Below are positions 51,275 to 60,369 of a stretch of DNA of 64,000 nucleotides, piece by piece (position 1 is the first letter of the stretch; each line of letters starts with the position of its first letter). Made by a program: the position numbers and the translations under genes. The stretch is from Photobacterium aquae (GTDB lineage Bacteria; Pseudomonadota; Gammaproteobacteria; Enterobacterales; Vibrionaceae), in contig NZ_LDOT01000012.1 in NCBI RefSeq assembly GCF_001029445.1, forward strand, positions 1 to 64,000, given 5' to 3'. Under the pieces are notes generated by a model that worked only from the letters and a program-made list of their open reading frames with translations, had not been told where the DNA came from and made no database searches.

Positions 51275-52043
51275 CTTGTTGCAGACGCTCCAGGTAGTTC
51301 AGTAATGTTTTGTAGGCGAACACGCCTCGGCAACTGCGCGAGAACATAGATGGCGGCATATGCTTGATACTGGCATCGCGAAACTTGGTATCAATTGGGA
51401 CAGCCGATGCCCACACCTGCTCGGGGAAACGCACTTTGAGCTCCTGCAACGTTTGCAACGAAGCCCGAGTACGCTTGTCATACATCGTAGGGACTATCGT
51501 CACCCTGAATCCCGAAGCTCGCGATTTCTCCATGATCTGCAAGGTGCGCATCATTCGCTCCAAACCTTTCATGGCCAGAAACTCGGTTTGCACTGGGATC
51601 AAAATCCGGTCGCTGGCAGCCAGCGCATTAACCATCATCACGCCGAGGATCGGCGGGCAGTCAATCAACACATAGTCATAATCATCGGCGAGGCAATTCA
51701 GCACCTTTTTGAGCACCAACCCCATTCCGCCACGATTGCCCATTACCCGATCCAACGTCGCCAAAGACATATGGGCCGGAATAATATCGATATTGTTGAA
51801 AGCCGTCCGCTGAATGAACGGCTGTACCGTTCCGCGGCTAATGGTAGTCAGCTGGAATAAATCAAACAGACTAGCAGGCAGCGCATCGGTATCCAGATTG
51901 AGGTAGGTCGATAGCGAGGCATGGGGATCGGTATCGACCAACAGCACCCGCTTATTACGCTCGCTGAGCAACCCGGCCAACGACACAGTCGTGGTGGTTT
52001 TACCCACCCCGCCTTTCTGGTTAGCGATACTCCAAACAATCAC
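51264..52043 (-). CDS. parC: ParA-family ATPase ParC
   Basis: A 259-residue MinD/ParA-type ATPase with the deviant Walker A KGGVGKTTT, the DTDPHASLS switch region, and DYDYVLIDCPPILGVM (Walker B). In vibrios ParC is recruited to the pole (through HubP) and positions chemotaxis arrays via ParP. It stands between cheB and parP, the conserved vibrio order. The name refers to the chemotaxis ParC, not topoisomerase IV. Confidence 0.93.
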   Translation of the reverse strand: MIVWSIANQKGGVGKTTTTVSLAGLLSERNKRVLLVDTDPHASLSTYLNLDTDALPASLFDLFQLTTISRGTVQPFIQRTAFNNIDIIPAHMSLATLDRVMGNRGGMGLVLKKVLNCLADDYDYVLIDCPPILGVMMVNALAASDRILIPVQTEFLAMKGLERMMRTLQIMEKSRASGFRVTIVPTMYDKRTRASLQTLQELKVRFPEQVWASAVPIDTKFRDASIKHMPPSMFSRSCRGVFAYKTLLNYLERLQQDEQ

Positions 52044-52054
52044 TACGGTCTCCT

Positions 52055-53233
52055 TTAGGCCAAGCCAACCTCAACCAGGATCCGCTCGGCAATTCTGTCC
52101 AGTGGCAAATCTTCGGTTGAAATCCCCGCCTTGGCAACCGCCTGTGGCATACCATATACCACACAGCTGTCTTCGTCCTGGGCCCAGATCGTCGAGCCGC
52201 TGCTCTTAAGCATACGCGCCCCTTCACGACCGTCAGCCCCCATACCGGTCAATACCATCGACAATACTTTGTCCTGATAGACCTTGGCGGCAGAGCCAAA
52301 CGTAACATCAACACACGGCTTGTAGTTCATACGCTCACCGCCGTCGATAACCCGCAGCCTAGCGGCGCCCGGACGTCCATCAACCATCATCTGCATACCG
52401 CCCGGAGCCAAATAGGCCATACCCGGCTTCAGGGTATCACCGTCTTCAGCTTCCTTAACACCAATCTTACACAGGTTGTTAAGGCGTGCGGCAAAGGCAG
52501 CGGTGAACGTCGCCGGCATATGCTGGATAAGAACAATCGGATAAGGGAAATTGGCCGGCAGCTTTGTCAGAATCTTTTGCAGCGCAACCGGACCGCCGGT
52601 TGAAGTACCGATCGCCACCAGTTGGTATTTCTTGCCCGTGGCCTTGAAGCGCAAAGCCGGGCGGGCCGCTGCTGGTGTAGGTGCAGCAGCAGGGCGAGCC
52701 GGCTGGCGCATCGCCGAGGCGGCAGGTGCTGCTGTGCTAGCCTGTGCACGCTGGTTAGCAGCGCGTAAGGCTTCAGATGCAGAGCCAGATGATACTGGAG
52801 CCGCCGCAGGACGGATATTGCGACGCATGAAAATGCGTTTGCGGGCCAGTTCACTAACTCGCTTTTGTAGCAATGACACTGCCTCTTCGCGGTTGCGGGC
52901 AATGTCTTCAAATTTTTTCGGCAGAAAATCCAGTGCCCCGGCATCCAGTGCATCAAGGGTCGCACGGGCACCGTCATGGGTCAGCGACGAGAACATCAGG
53001 ATCGGCGTCGGGTTTGACTGCATGATTTCACGTACTGCGGTAATACCATCCATGACCGGCATTTCAACGTCCATAGTAATGACATCAGGCTGCAGCTGTT
53101 GCGCCATCGCAACCGCTTCTTTCCCGTTTACCGCATTGCCAATCACTTCAAGGCGAGGGTCCGCACTGAGGATTTCGCTGACGCGACGACGGAAAAAGCT
53201 CGAATCATCAACGACTAATACTTTTACTGCCAT
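52055..53233 (-). CDS. cheB: Chemotaxis methylesterase CheB
   Basis: A 392-residue response regulator with an N-terminal receiver domain ([14 protein letters not shown]; phosphoacceptor in [14 protein letters not shown]), an Ala/Pro-rich linker (about 160-205) and a C-terminal methylesterase domain. The catalytic triad is visible as GTSTGGP (Ser), QHMPATF (His) and GMGADG (Asp). It removes methyl groups from chemoreceptors. ATG 53233 is the family start; the frame's extension to 53281 is not needed. Confidence 0.95.
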   Translation of the reverse strand: MAVKVLVVDDSSFFRRRVSEILSADPRLEVIGNAVNGKEAVAMAQQLQPDVITMDVEMPVMDGITAVREIMQSNPTPILMFSSLTHDGARATLDALDAGALDFLPKKFEDIARNREEAVSLLQKRVSELARKRIFMRRNIRPAAAPVSSGSASEALRAANQRAQASTAAPAASAMRQPARPAAAPTPAAARPALRFKATGKKYQLVAIGTSTGGPVALQKILTKLPANFPYPIVLIQHMPATFTAAFAARLNNLCKIGVKEAEDGDTLKPGMAYLAPGGMQMMVDGRPGAARLRVIDGGERMNYKPCVDVTFGSAAKVYQDKVLSMVLTGMGADGREGARMLKSSGSTIWAQDEDSCVVYGMPQAVAKAGISTEDLPLDRIAERILVEVGLA

Positions 53234-53348
53234 GTTGAATTGTATCCCGTTTCTAACACCCGCACGCCTTGCTGATATCAAGTACGTCGGGTTGCAACTA
53301 TAAGCTGAGAATAAACGACAAAGACGCTTTTCTATGAATGCCTAGCCA

Positions 53349-53423
53349 ACCTGCCGGTATTCTGGCAGGTTGACTAGCAGAAGGCTAAGCGCCTGGGCAT
53401 AACGCGCCAGATCCGATCGGATC
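53349..53423 (-). promoter_or_regulatory. Hairpins between cheA and cheB
   Basis: The 206-base gap between cheA and cheB contains an 8-bp inverted repeat (AACCTGCC and GGCAGGTT, 53349-53372) and a perfect 14-base palindrome GATCCGATCGGATC (53410-53423). Neither is followed by a T-run on the minus strand, so they may be processing or regulatory structures, not a full terminator. Confidence 0.5.
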
Positions 53424-53439
53424 CGACACTCAGCAGGCC

Positions 53440-55827
53440 TTAGCGCCCGGCATAGTGCTTAAGCAAGTTAGGCACATCTAGGATAAGGGCGATATGACCA
53501 TCGCTGGTGATCGTCGCACCCGCCATGCCCGGGGTGCCCTGCAGCAATTCGTCCAGCGGCTTGATTACCACTTCTTCCTGACCAATCAAGGTATCAACCA
53601 CAAAACCAATACGCTGGTGGCCAATCTGAACAATCACTACGTGGCCATGGTCTCGCTCGCGTTTTGGCAAGCCAACACCGCATAGCCAGTCCTGGAGATA
53701 GAACAGCGGAATGGCCTTGTCGCGCACGATAATGGTCAACTGACCGTCAACCAAATTGGTCTTGCGCAGGTCAAGGTGGAAAATCTCATTCACACTCGCC
53801 AACGGCAAAGCGAATGGCTGCTTGGCCACGCCCACCATCAGGGTTGGCAAGATAGCAAGCGTCAACGGTACCTTGATGTCAATCCGAGTACCTTTACCTA
53901 GTGCGGAATCGATAGAAATCGAACCGTTAAGCTGGCTGATACCGGTTTTCACCACGTCCATGCCAACGCCGCGACCCGAAATATCGGAGATCTCTTTCTT
54001 GGTCGAGAAGCCAGGGGCAAAGATCAAGTTATAGCACTCGGTATCCGTCAGGCGCGATGCCGCATCGGTATCCATCACCCCACGCTCAACCGCAATCGAG
54101 CGCAGTTTGTCTGGGTCCATACCGCCGCCATCATCTTCGATAGTCAACAGGATATGGTCACCTTCCTGTGAGGCGGAAAGCAGAACGGTACCTACTCGCG
54201 GTTTACCGGCTTTTTCGCGCACCTCAGGCATTTCAATACCGTGGTCAACCGAGTTTCGCACCAAGTGAACCAATGGATCGGCCAGAGCCTCTACCAGGTT
54301 CTTGTCGAGATCGGTTTCCTCACCGCGCAATTCCAGCACGATGTCTTTTTTCAGGCTACGGGCAAGATCGCGTACCACGCGAGGGAAGCGGCCGAATACT
54401 TTCTTGATTGGCTGCATCCGGGTCTTCATCACCGCGCCCTGCAAGTCAGCAGTCACCACGTCAAGGTTGGAGACAGCCTTCGACATTTCTTCATCGTTGC
54501 TGTTCAGACCAAGGCTGACTAGGCGGTTACGCACCAATACCAGCTCACCGACCATGTTCATGATGGTATCGAGCGTAGAGGTATCAACACGGACTGTTGC
54601 ATCACCGGCCTTCGCCCTCTCCTTACCTGCTGCAGGCTTGGCACGACGTTCCGGTGCTGCTTGCGCTGTAGCCTGCGCCACAGCTGCCATCATTGATGGC
54701 GGAATTTCAATCGGCTCAACCGCCGGCTCTTGAGATGCAGCCGCGGCCAAGTCAGCCACTAGGCTATCAAGCTGGGCATCGGCACTGTCGTTGCCGATCA
54801 TCTCGGCAACCGTCATGGTGGCCATTTCCAGCTCTTCAGCCGCAGGCCCTTTACCAGCACCATGCAATTCGTCAAGCAGGCGTTCAAACTCGTCATCAGT
54901 CATCAGGTCATCATCACCTGATGCTGCAGCTGACACTGGGTTTGAAACAACTGGCGATTGAGGCTTAACAGTGTCAGTCACTGTTGCCGAAGCCGCAGGG
55001 ATCACTGAGTCATCCGCGCCCGGAGCTTTACCTGTACCGTGCAATTCATCGAGCAAGCGCTCAAATTCATCATCGGTAATATCACCGCTTTCAGTTTGGA
55101 TTTGGCTGATAATATCGCCAGAAGCACTACCCTGCGATGGCATTACCGAAGCAGCTGCACCCAGTGCAGGTTCGATCGCGGCATCAGACTCGGCTGATGG
55201 CCCCTTGCCCATGCCATGAAGCTCATCAAGTAGACGTTCGAATTCATCCTGAGTGATGTCATCCACGGAATCACCGGCAATCGCATGCTGAGCCTGCTCA
55301 TCCATAACGGCAGGGGCATCATTCGATACCACTTCCGGAGCGGCTGGCGGCATCTCCACAGCGACAGGCGCCGGAACGTCTACCACAGGAGCAGCAGCTT
55401 CAACAACCGGTGCTGATTGCGCCAATTCTTCCGCTGTCGGTGGCTGGCTGAAACGATGCAAGGCATCAAGCAACGCTGGATCCGCCGCCTCGACTGGCTC
55501 GCGATCCTGTACCTGACCAAACATCACGTTGATGGTATCCAATGCTTCGAGGATCACATCCATCAACTCAGGTGTCACACTGCGCTTACCTGTGCGAAGT
55601 AGGTCGAAAATGTTTTCTGCGCCGTGACAGGCCTCAACCAATTCGGTCAGCGAAAGGAAACCCGCACCGCCTTTTACCGTATGGAACCCACGAAATATTG
55701 CATTTAGCAAATCCGCGTTCTCTGGGCTGCGTTCAAGCTCTACTAACTGCTCAGACAGCAACTCCAGAATTTCCCCGGCTTCGATCAAAAAGTCCTGCAG
55801 GATATCTTCGTCTAAATCAAAGCTCAT
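53440..55827 (-). CDS. cheA: Chemotaxis histidine kinase CheA
   Basis: A 795-residue kinase. P1 carries the phosphorylated His49 in FHTVKGGAG. A long linker replaces a recognisable P2 and contains three copies of the motif T/Q-D-E-F-E-R-L-L-D-E-L-H-G-x-G-K (near residues 191-210, 251-269 and 310-328). Then come the P3 dimerisation helices (TLDTIMNMVGELVLVRNRL), the P4 ATPase (LVRNSVDHGIE; DDGGGMD; GRGVGMDVV) and the P5 CheW-like domain. The repeats are likely binding sites for a partner such as CheY, CheB or ParP. It starts nine bases after cheZ. Confidence 0.96.
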   Translation of the reverse strand: MSFDLDEDILQDFLIEAGEILELLSEQLVELERSPENADLLNAIFRGFHTVKGGAGFLSLTELVEACHGAENIFDLLRTGKRSVTPELMDVILEALDTINVMFGQVQDREPVEAADPALLDALHRFSQPPTAEELAQSAPVVEAAAPVVDVPAPVAVEMPPAAPEVVSNDAPAVMDEQAQHAIAGDSVDDITQDEFERLLDELHGMGKGPSAESDAAIEPALGAAASVMPSQGSASGDIISQIQTESGDITDDEFERLLDELHGTGKAPGADDSVIPAASATVTDTVKPQSPVVSNPVSAAASGDDDLMTDDEFERLLDELHGAGKGPAAEELEMATMTVAEMIGNDSADAQLDSLVADLAAAASQEPAVEPIEIPPSMMAAVAQATAQAAPERRAKPAAGKERAKAGDATVRVDTSTLDTIMNMVGELVLVRNRLVSLGLNSNDEEMSKAVSNLDVVTADLQGAVMKTRMQPIKKVFGRFPRVVRDLARSLKKDIVLELRGEETDLDKNLVEALADPLVHLVRNSVDHGIEMPEVREKAGKPRVGTVLLSASQEGDHILLTIEDDGGGMDPDKLRSIAVERGVMDTDAASRLTDTECYNLIFAPGFSTKKEISDISGRGVGMDVVKTGISQLNGSISIDSALGKGTRIDIKVPLTLAILPTLMVGVAKQPFALPLASVNEIFHLDLRKTNLVDGQLTIIVRDKAIPLFYLQDWLCGVGLPKRERDHGHVVIVQIGHQRIGFVVDTLIGQEEVVIKPLDELLQGTPGMAGATITSDGHIALILDVPNLLKHYAGR

Positions 55828-55836
55828 AACATTCCC

Positions 55837-56556
55837 CTAAAATCCTAAGCTCGACAACAAGTCATCAACGTCATCTTGAGTTGACATCACATCCTCACGA
55901 ACTTCGCTATTGACGATTGGACCTTCCGGCGACAGTACGCGTTGCTCTCGCAACAGCTCTGTACGGTCTTCCTGCTCCATGCCAAATGCCTTGAGGATTT
56001 CGACTAATTGATCTTCCACTTCGTGAACCAGTTCAATAACCCGGCGGATAATCTGCCCGGTCAAGTCCTGGAAATCCTGTGCCATGAGTATTTCTGTCAA
56101 CTGGCTACGCAACACGGTACTGTCACTCTCGACCTGAGTGAGCAGTCCCTCGATGTCATGGCAAAGCGACTTGAATTCCTCAAGTGCGATTTGCCCACCC
56201 ATCAGGCGCTGCCAACGTGGATGAACCTGTTCTAATGTCTCGCCCAATTGTTCGGCCAGCGGTTGAATACTATCAACCGCATCCATTGTTTTATTGGCCG
56301 CCGCTTCCGTTTTATCAATCACGAAACTTAGACGGTCACGGGCATCGGGGATCTCTGTTTTTGCAATATCACAAATACGTGGATCAAGGCGGAAATCAAC
56401 CAGCGAATCATGAAGCTGGCGAGTTAACTTGCCGACTTCTGCAAGTACCGGATCACGGTTATCGGACACTAGACGATTCAGCATGGCATTGGCATCATCC
56501 TGATTGCCTTCCTCTAGCATGCTGACAAGCTGCTTTGCCTGATCAAGTGTAATCAT
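55837..56556 (-). CDS. cheZ: Chemotaxis protein phosphatase CheZ
   Basis: A 239-residue helical protein that dephosphorylates CheY-P. The catalytic region LMAQDFQDLTGQIIRRVI has the key Asp and Gln of the family (DFQDLTGQ). The C-terminal tail ends with VDDLLSSLGF, the amphipathic CheY-binding helix. It lies between cheY and cheA on the same strand. Confidence 0.95.
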   Translation of the reverse strand: MITLDQAKQLVSMLEEGNQDDANAMLNRLVSDNRDPVLAEVGKLTRQLHDSLVDFRLDPRICDIAKTEIPDARDRLSFVIDKTEAAANKTMDAVDSIQPLAEQLGETLEQVHPRWQRLMGGQIALEEFKSLCHDIEGLLTQVESDSTVLRSQLTEILMAQDFQDLTGQIIRRVIELVHEVEDQLVEILKAFGMEQEDRTELLREQRVLSPEGPIVNSEVREDVMSTQDDVDDLLSSLGF

Positions 56557-56585
56557 TGTTGTTATTATCCTTATGCCCGGCAGTC

Positions 56586-56969
56586 TTACTGCATACGTTC
56601 GAAAATCTTATCCAGCTTCTCTTTCAACGTTGCAGCAGTAAATGGCTTAACGATATAACCGTTTACGCCAGCCTGCGCAGCTTCAATGATCTGCTCACGC
56701 TTGGCTTCTGCAGTAATCATCAGAACAGGTAGATGACGAAGCTCCGCATCGGCACGGATGTACTTAAGCAGATCGATACCTTGCATGCCTGGCATGTTCC
56801 AGTCAGTCACGACGAAATCAAAATCACCTTTTTTCAGCAATGGTAATGCCGTCAATCCGTCATCCGCCTCGTGGGTATTGTTGAAACCCAAGTCACGCAG
56901 CAAGTTCTTAACAATACGGCGCATTGTCGAGAAGTCATCGACAATCAGGATTCTCATGTTTTTGTTCAA
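56586..56969 (-). CDS. cheY: Chemotaxis response regulator CheY
   Basis: A 127-residue single receiver domain that switches flagellar rotation by binding FliM. The acidic pair is in [11 protein letters not shown], the phosphoacceptor Asp in [12 protein letters not shown], the Thr in ITAEAK and the Lys in [10 protein letters not shown] place the start at TTG 56969: a near-perfect GGAGG lies five bases upstream and gives the family N terminus [11 protein letters not shown]. The frame's longer start at 57023 would overlap fliA. Confidence 0.93.
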   Translation of the reverse strand: MNKNMRILIVDDFSTMRRIVKNLLRDLGFNNTHEADDGLTALPLLKKGDFDFVVTDWNMPGMQGIDLLKYIRADAELRHLPVLMITAEAKREQIIEAAQAGVNGYIVKPFTAATLKEKLDKIFERMQ

Positions 56970-57010
56970 AGTTGCCTCCACTGAGGTCGCAGTGTTTTGT
57001 TTAATGGTTA

Positions 57011-57730
57011 TCACACAGTCCACGCTTTGAGCTTGGACCGCAATCGTTGCATCGCCTGACTATGTATCTGGCAAATCCGGGATTCACTTACCCCAATAAC
57101 GGCCCCGATCTCTTTAAGATTCAACTCTTCGTCGTAATAAAGAGACAAGACCAAAGCTTCCCGCTCAGGTAAGGTTTTGATGGCCTCCGCCAGCGAATGG
57201 CGAAAATTATCATCTACAACCCCCTGAAATGGAAGATTTTCTTCGAGAGATTCCTCATTTGCCACTGCATCTTCGGAAACTCCGATATCATCTATGCCGA
57301 TCAACCTCCCACAATTGACATCATTGAGGACCTGATAATACTGGTCGAGCGTCATTTCAAGATACTCGGCGATCTCCTGATCATTAGGATCTCGCCCCAG
57401 TTGGCCTTCCAATATCGCCAGTGCTTCGGTGATCCGGCGGCTGTTCTTGTATACAGAGCGCGGCACCCAATCGCCGCGCCGGATATCATCAAGCATCGCG
57501 CCACGAATCCGGATCCCGGCAAAGGTTTCAAAACTGGCCCCTTTGCTCGGATCATAATTCTGCTGGGCTTCAAGCAGGCCGATCATCCCGGCCTGAATCA
57601 AATCTTCTAGCAGCACGTTTGGTGGCAAACGTGCCATTAGGTGGTGGGCTATCCGCTTCACCAACGAGGAATAACGCTCAATAAAGGCTTGCGGGCTCGG
57701 TTGATATCCATATGCCAACGCCTTATTCAC
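57011..57730 (-). CDS. fliA: Flagellar sigma factor FliA (sigma-28)
   Basis: A 239-residue sigma-70-family factor directing late flagellar and chemotaxis genes. Region 2 is [22 protein letters not shown], region 3 [13 protein letters not shown], and region 4 [22 protein letters not shown] with the helix-turn-helix [11 protein letters not shown]. Its start overlaps the flhG stop by eight bases. Confidence 0.96.
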   Translation of the reverse strand: MNKALAYGYQPSPQAFIERYSSLVKRIAHHLMARLPPNVLLEDLIQAGMIGLLEAQQNYDPSKGASFETFAGIRIRGAMLDDIRRGDWVPRSVYKNSRRITEALAILEGQLGRDPNDQEIAEYLEMTLDQYYQVLNDVNCGRLIGIDDIGVSEDAVANEESLEENLPFQGVVDDNFRHSLAEAIKTLPEREALVLSLYYDEELNLKEIGAVIGVSESRICQIHSQAMQRLRSKLKAWTV

Positions 57731-58610
57731 AGGCCACTACCTCTTTTGCTGTTCGTTTTACCAGTAGACGCTCGACAAAAAATTCCAGATGTCCACTCGG
57801 GTTTTGCGGCACAGGCCAAGAACAGGCCTTGTTAGCCAGCGATGTCATCGCCAACGATGCGGGACTGCGTGGGAAAGCATCCACAACTACCCGCTGGCAC
57901 TTCACCGCCTGACGAACACGATCGTCAAGAGGGATACAGGCTACCAATTCAAGATTGGCATTCAAAAAGCGCTCGGTTACCCGAGTCAACTTGGCAAATA
58001 AATCGCGACCTTCACGATAGCTGCGCACCATATTGGCAACAATCTTAAAGCGCTGTACATCATATTCGCGGCTGAGAATCTTGATCATCGCATAGGCATC
58101 GGTGATTGACGTCGGCTCGTCGCACACCACCACCAGTACATCTTGAGCTGCACGCGAAAAGCTCAACACCATATCGGAAATACCGGCCGCAGTATCAACC
58201 AGCAACACATCGATATCGTCCTCAAGGTTGCTGAAAGCGCGGATCAACCCCATATGCTGAGCCGATGTGAGCTCAGCCATACCTTGGGTGCCCGATGACG
58301 CGGGGATGATTTTCACCCCATGCGGCCCTTCGACCACGATGTCTTTGAGATCGCACATACCGGCCAGAACATGCGATAAATTTCGCCCTACACGCAGGCC
58401 CAGCATCACATCGACATTAGCAAGACCAAGATCGGCATCAAGCACCATTACACGTTTTCCCTCACGCGCCATGGCAATTGCCATATTTAGAGCAACATTG
58501 GTTTTTCCCACGCCTCCCTTGCCGCCAGTAACCGTGATCACCTTGGTAGAGGTTAGCTGTGTCATACGGCGCAGGCCGCTAGCTTGATCATACATGCTGT
58601 TCTCAATCAT
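57723..58610 (-). CDS. flhG: Flagellar number regulator FlhG (FleN)
   Basis: A 295-residue MinD-like ATPase that limits flagellar number by acting on FlhF and FlrA. The N terminus contains DQASGLR, the DQAxxLR activator helix that stimulates the FlhF GTPase. The deviant Walker A GGKGGVGKT follows, then DADLGLANVDVMLGL and DVLLVDTAAGIS. I chose ATG 58610, which overlaps the flhF stop by eight bases, over the frame's start at 58667. Confidence 0.95.
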   Translation of the reverse strand: MIENSMYDQASGLRRMTQLTSTKVITVTGGKGGVGKTNVALNMAIAMAREGKRVMVLDADLGLANVDVMLGLRVGRNLSHVLAGMCDLKDIVVEGPHGVKIIPASSGTQGMAELTSAQHMGLIRAFSNLEDDIDVLLVDTAAGISDMVLSFSRAAQDVLVVVCDEPTSITDAYAMIKILSREYDVQRFKIVANMVRSYREGRDLFAKLTRVTERFLNANLELVACIPLDDRVRQAVKCQRVVVDAFPRSPASLAMTSLANKACSWPVPQNPSGHLEFFVERLLVKRTAKEVVACE

Positions 58611-60276
58611 AAAAATCTGCGGCTTGATCATCAGAGCTATCGCTAGCCCAGAAATGGGACTGCTCACTTAACTCTTGTTCTAGTAGTTCATTAGCCCGGG
58701 CAACAAGGTAATTCCCTGTCGCAACCTTGATGTCTTCCGGCACCCGCTGCCCATCAGCCAAATAGGCGACCGGTAACGCATGCTGGATTGCAGCACAAAT
58801 CACCTCGCCAAGACTGAGTGACTCATCCAGTTTGGTCAGCACACAGCCCGATAACGGGATACGGCGAAAATGTTCAATAGTTTCTTGAAGCACCCGACGC
58901 TGTGCCGTGGCAGGGAGAACCAAAAAGCTGCGAATTTTCGACCCGCTGTTTTGCATCAAAGTATCAAGCTGTACCGACAATCGAATGTCGCGCTGCCCCA
59001 TCCCGGCCGTATCAAGCAAAATCAACCGACGATGGCGCAACTGATGTAGAATATCGGCCAGTTCCTCTGCATCTTTAGCAACGCGGACCGGACAGCCCAT
59101 AATTCGACCATATGTGGCCAATTGTTCGTGGGCACCGATACGGAAAGTGTCCGTGGTGACCAAGGCAATTTGCTCCGGACCAAACTCCATCGCGGCACGG
59201 GCGGCCAACTTGGCAATCGTCGTCGTTTTGCCGACACCGGTCGGCCCCAGCAGTGCAACGACACCACCGAGCTTCAAAATACTGTCGTCGCTGATCACTA
59301 ACTGGTCAGCGAGAAGGTCAAGCAGTGCCGGCCATGCCTCATTGGCAGGAACATCTTCCGGGATATAACAAGCTAGCTGATCCGCAAGTTCCGGCGACAA
59401 GCCCATTTTCTCCAAGCGTTTGATCATCATCGCCCGCATCGGCTCACGACGTTCGACCTCTTGCCACATCAAGCCTGATACCTGATGTTCAAGCAGGCGG
59501 CGAAGCGATACCAGCTCATGACGCATAGAGGCTATTTCATCAAAGTTCTGACTAGCCGAATTGGCATCATAGCGCGACGGATCAAGGCGGTTACCGCCAA
59601 ACTGGCTGCCACGGCTAGTTTCTGCCGCAGCGGAAGCTGAGTACTCATCATAGCGGCTATTCATTTCCGGTTGCGCTGATGAATAGCGATAGTCCCCTGA
59701 ATCCGTGCCGTGAGAGCCCCGTTGACTACGTGGTGAGTTATAGCCTTGACGCGACGGCTGCTGGGGCTTGCCAGCCCAACCCTCATGGTCGTCATAACGG
59801 CTATCACGAGGCTCATACCCCCGCGACTGGCGTTCATTACCGCGCTCCTGCCCATGATGGTCGGCAAGACGAGACATCTCCTGATGGCGCGCGGGCTGAT
59901 CGCGGTGCTGGGACTGCCGCTTGAGCAAGGCCGACAGTGAGTCAGCTTCACTTTCAGCCTCTGTGCCAGCGTCGGCACTGTCATTACGGGCAAAGCGGTT
60001 TAGTACATTGGCAAAACGACCGCCACTTTGTTGCAGCTGCACCTTATCGTCAGCCAATTTTCGTTTGGCTTGCCCTAGGCTTTCTGCCAGCCCCTGTCGG
60101 TTTGAGGAGGACGCTGGCGACGATAAGCTAGGCGCTTCGGCATCAACGGCAGCAACAATCTCGACGCCGCCATTGACCTTCTTGTTTGACATGATAACCG
60201 CGTCAGCCCCGAGCTCTTCCTTCACTTGGCTCAAGGCGGCTCGCATATCCTTTGCAAAAAATCGTTTAATCTTCAA
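58603..60276 (-). CDS. flhF: Flagellar positioning GTPase FlhF
   Basis: A 557-residue SRP-type GTPase that marks the pole for flagellum assembly. The N-terminal B domain (residues 1-75, KIKRFFAKDMRAALSQVKEEL) is followed by an unusually long polar linker (about 90-235) rich in Arg, Asp, Gln, Ser and Tyr. Then comes the N-G domain with LLGPTGVGKTTTIAKLAA (G1), VTTDTFRIGAHEQL, LLDTAGMGQRD (G3) and LTKLDE (G4). Confidence 0.95.
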   Translation of the reverse strand: MKIKRFFAKDMRAALSQVKEELGADAVIMSNKKVNGGVEIVAAVDAEAPSLSSPASSSNRQGLAESLGQAKRKLADDKVQLQQSGGRFANVLNRFARNDSADAGTEAESEADSLSALLKRQSQHRDQPARHQEMSRLADHHGQERGNERQSRGYEPRDSRYDDHEGWAGKPQQPSRQGYNSPRSQRGSHGTDSGDYRYSSAQPEMNSRYDEYSASAAAETSRGSQFGGNRLDPSRYDANSASQNFDEIASMRHELVSLRRLLEHQVSGLMWQEVERREPMRAMMIKRLEKMGLSPELADQLACYIPEDVPANEAWPALLDLLADQLVISDDSILKLGGVVALLGPTGVGKTTTIAKLAARAAMEFGPEQIALVTTDTFRIGAHEQLATYGRIMGCPVRVAKDAEELADILHQLRHRRLILLDTAGMGQRDIRLSVQLDTLMQNSGSKIRSFLVLPATAQRRVLQETIEHFRRIPLSGCVLTKLDESLSLGEVICAAIQHALPVAYLADGQRVPEDIKVATGNYLVARANELLEQELSEQSHFWASDSSDDQAADFYD

Positions 60277-60369
60277 AGTTGTAATCTCGACTTATCACGC
60301 AACGGTGCGCACTAGCACGGCTGGCCTGTACCAGCTTGCGATTGTCCCGTTTATCACAGGCACTACGGG

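Noticed and set aside
50821..51297. 158-codon plus-strand frame with a long Leu-Arg repeat antisense to parP
   Set aside because: The repeat is the reverse reading of the Ala-Glu tract; no start signal or family.
52551..53303. 250-codon plus-strand open frame antisense to cheB
   Set aside because: Ala/Ser-rich translation opposite the linker and receiver of CheB; artefact.
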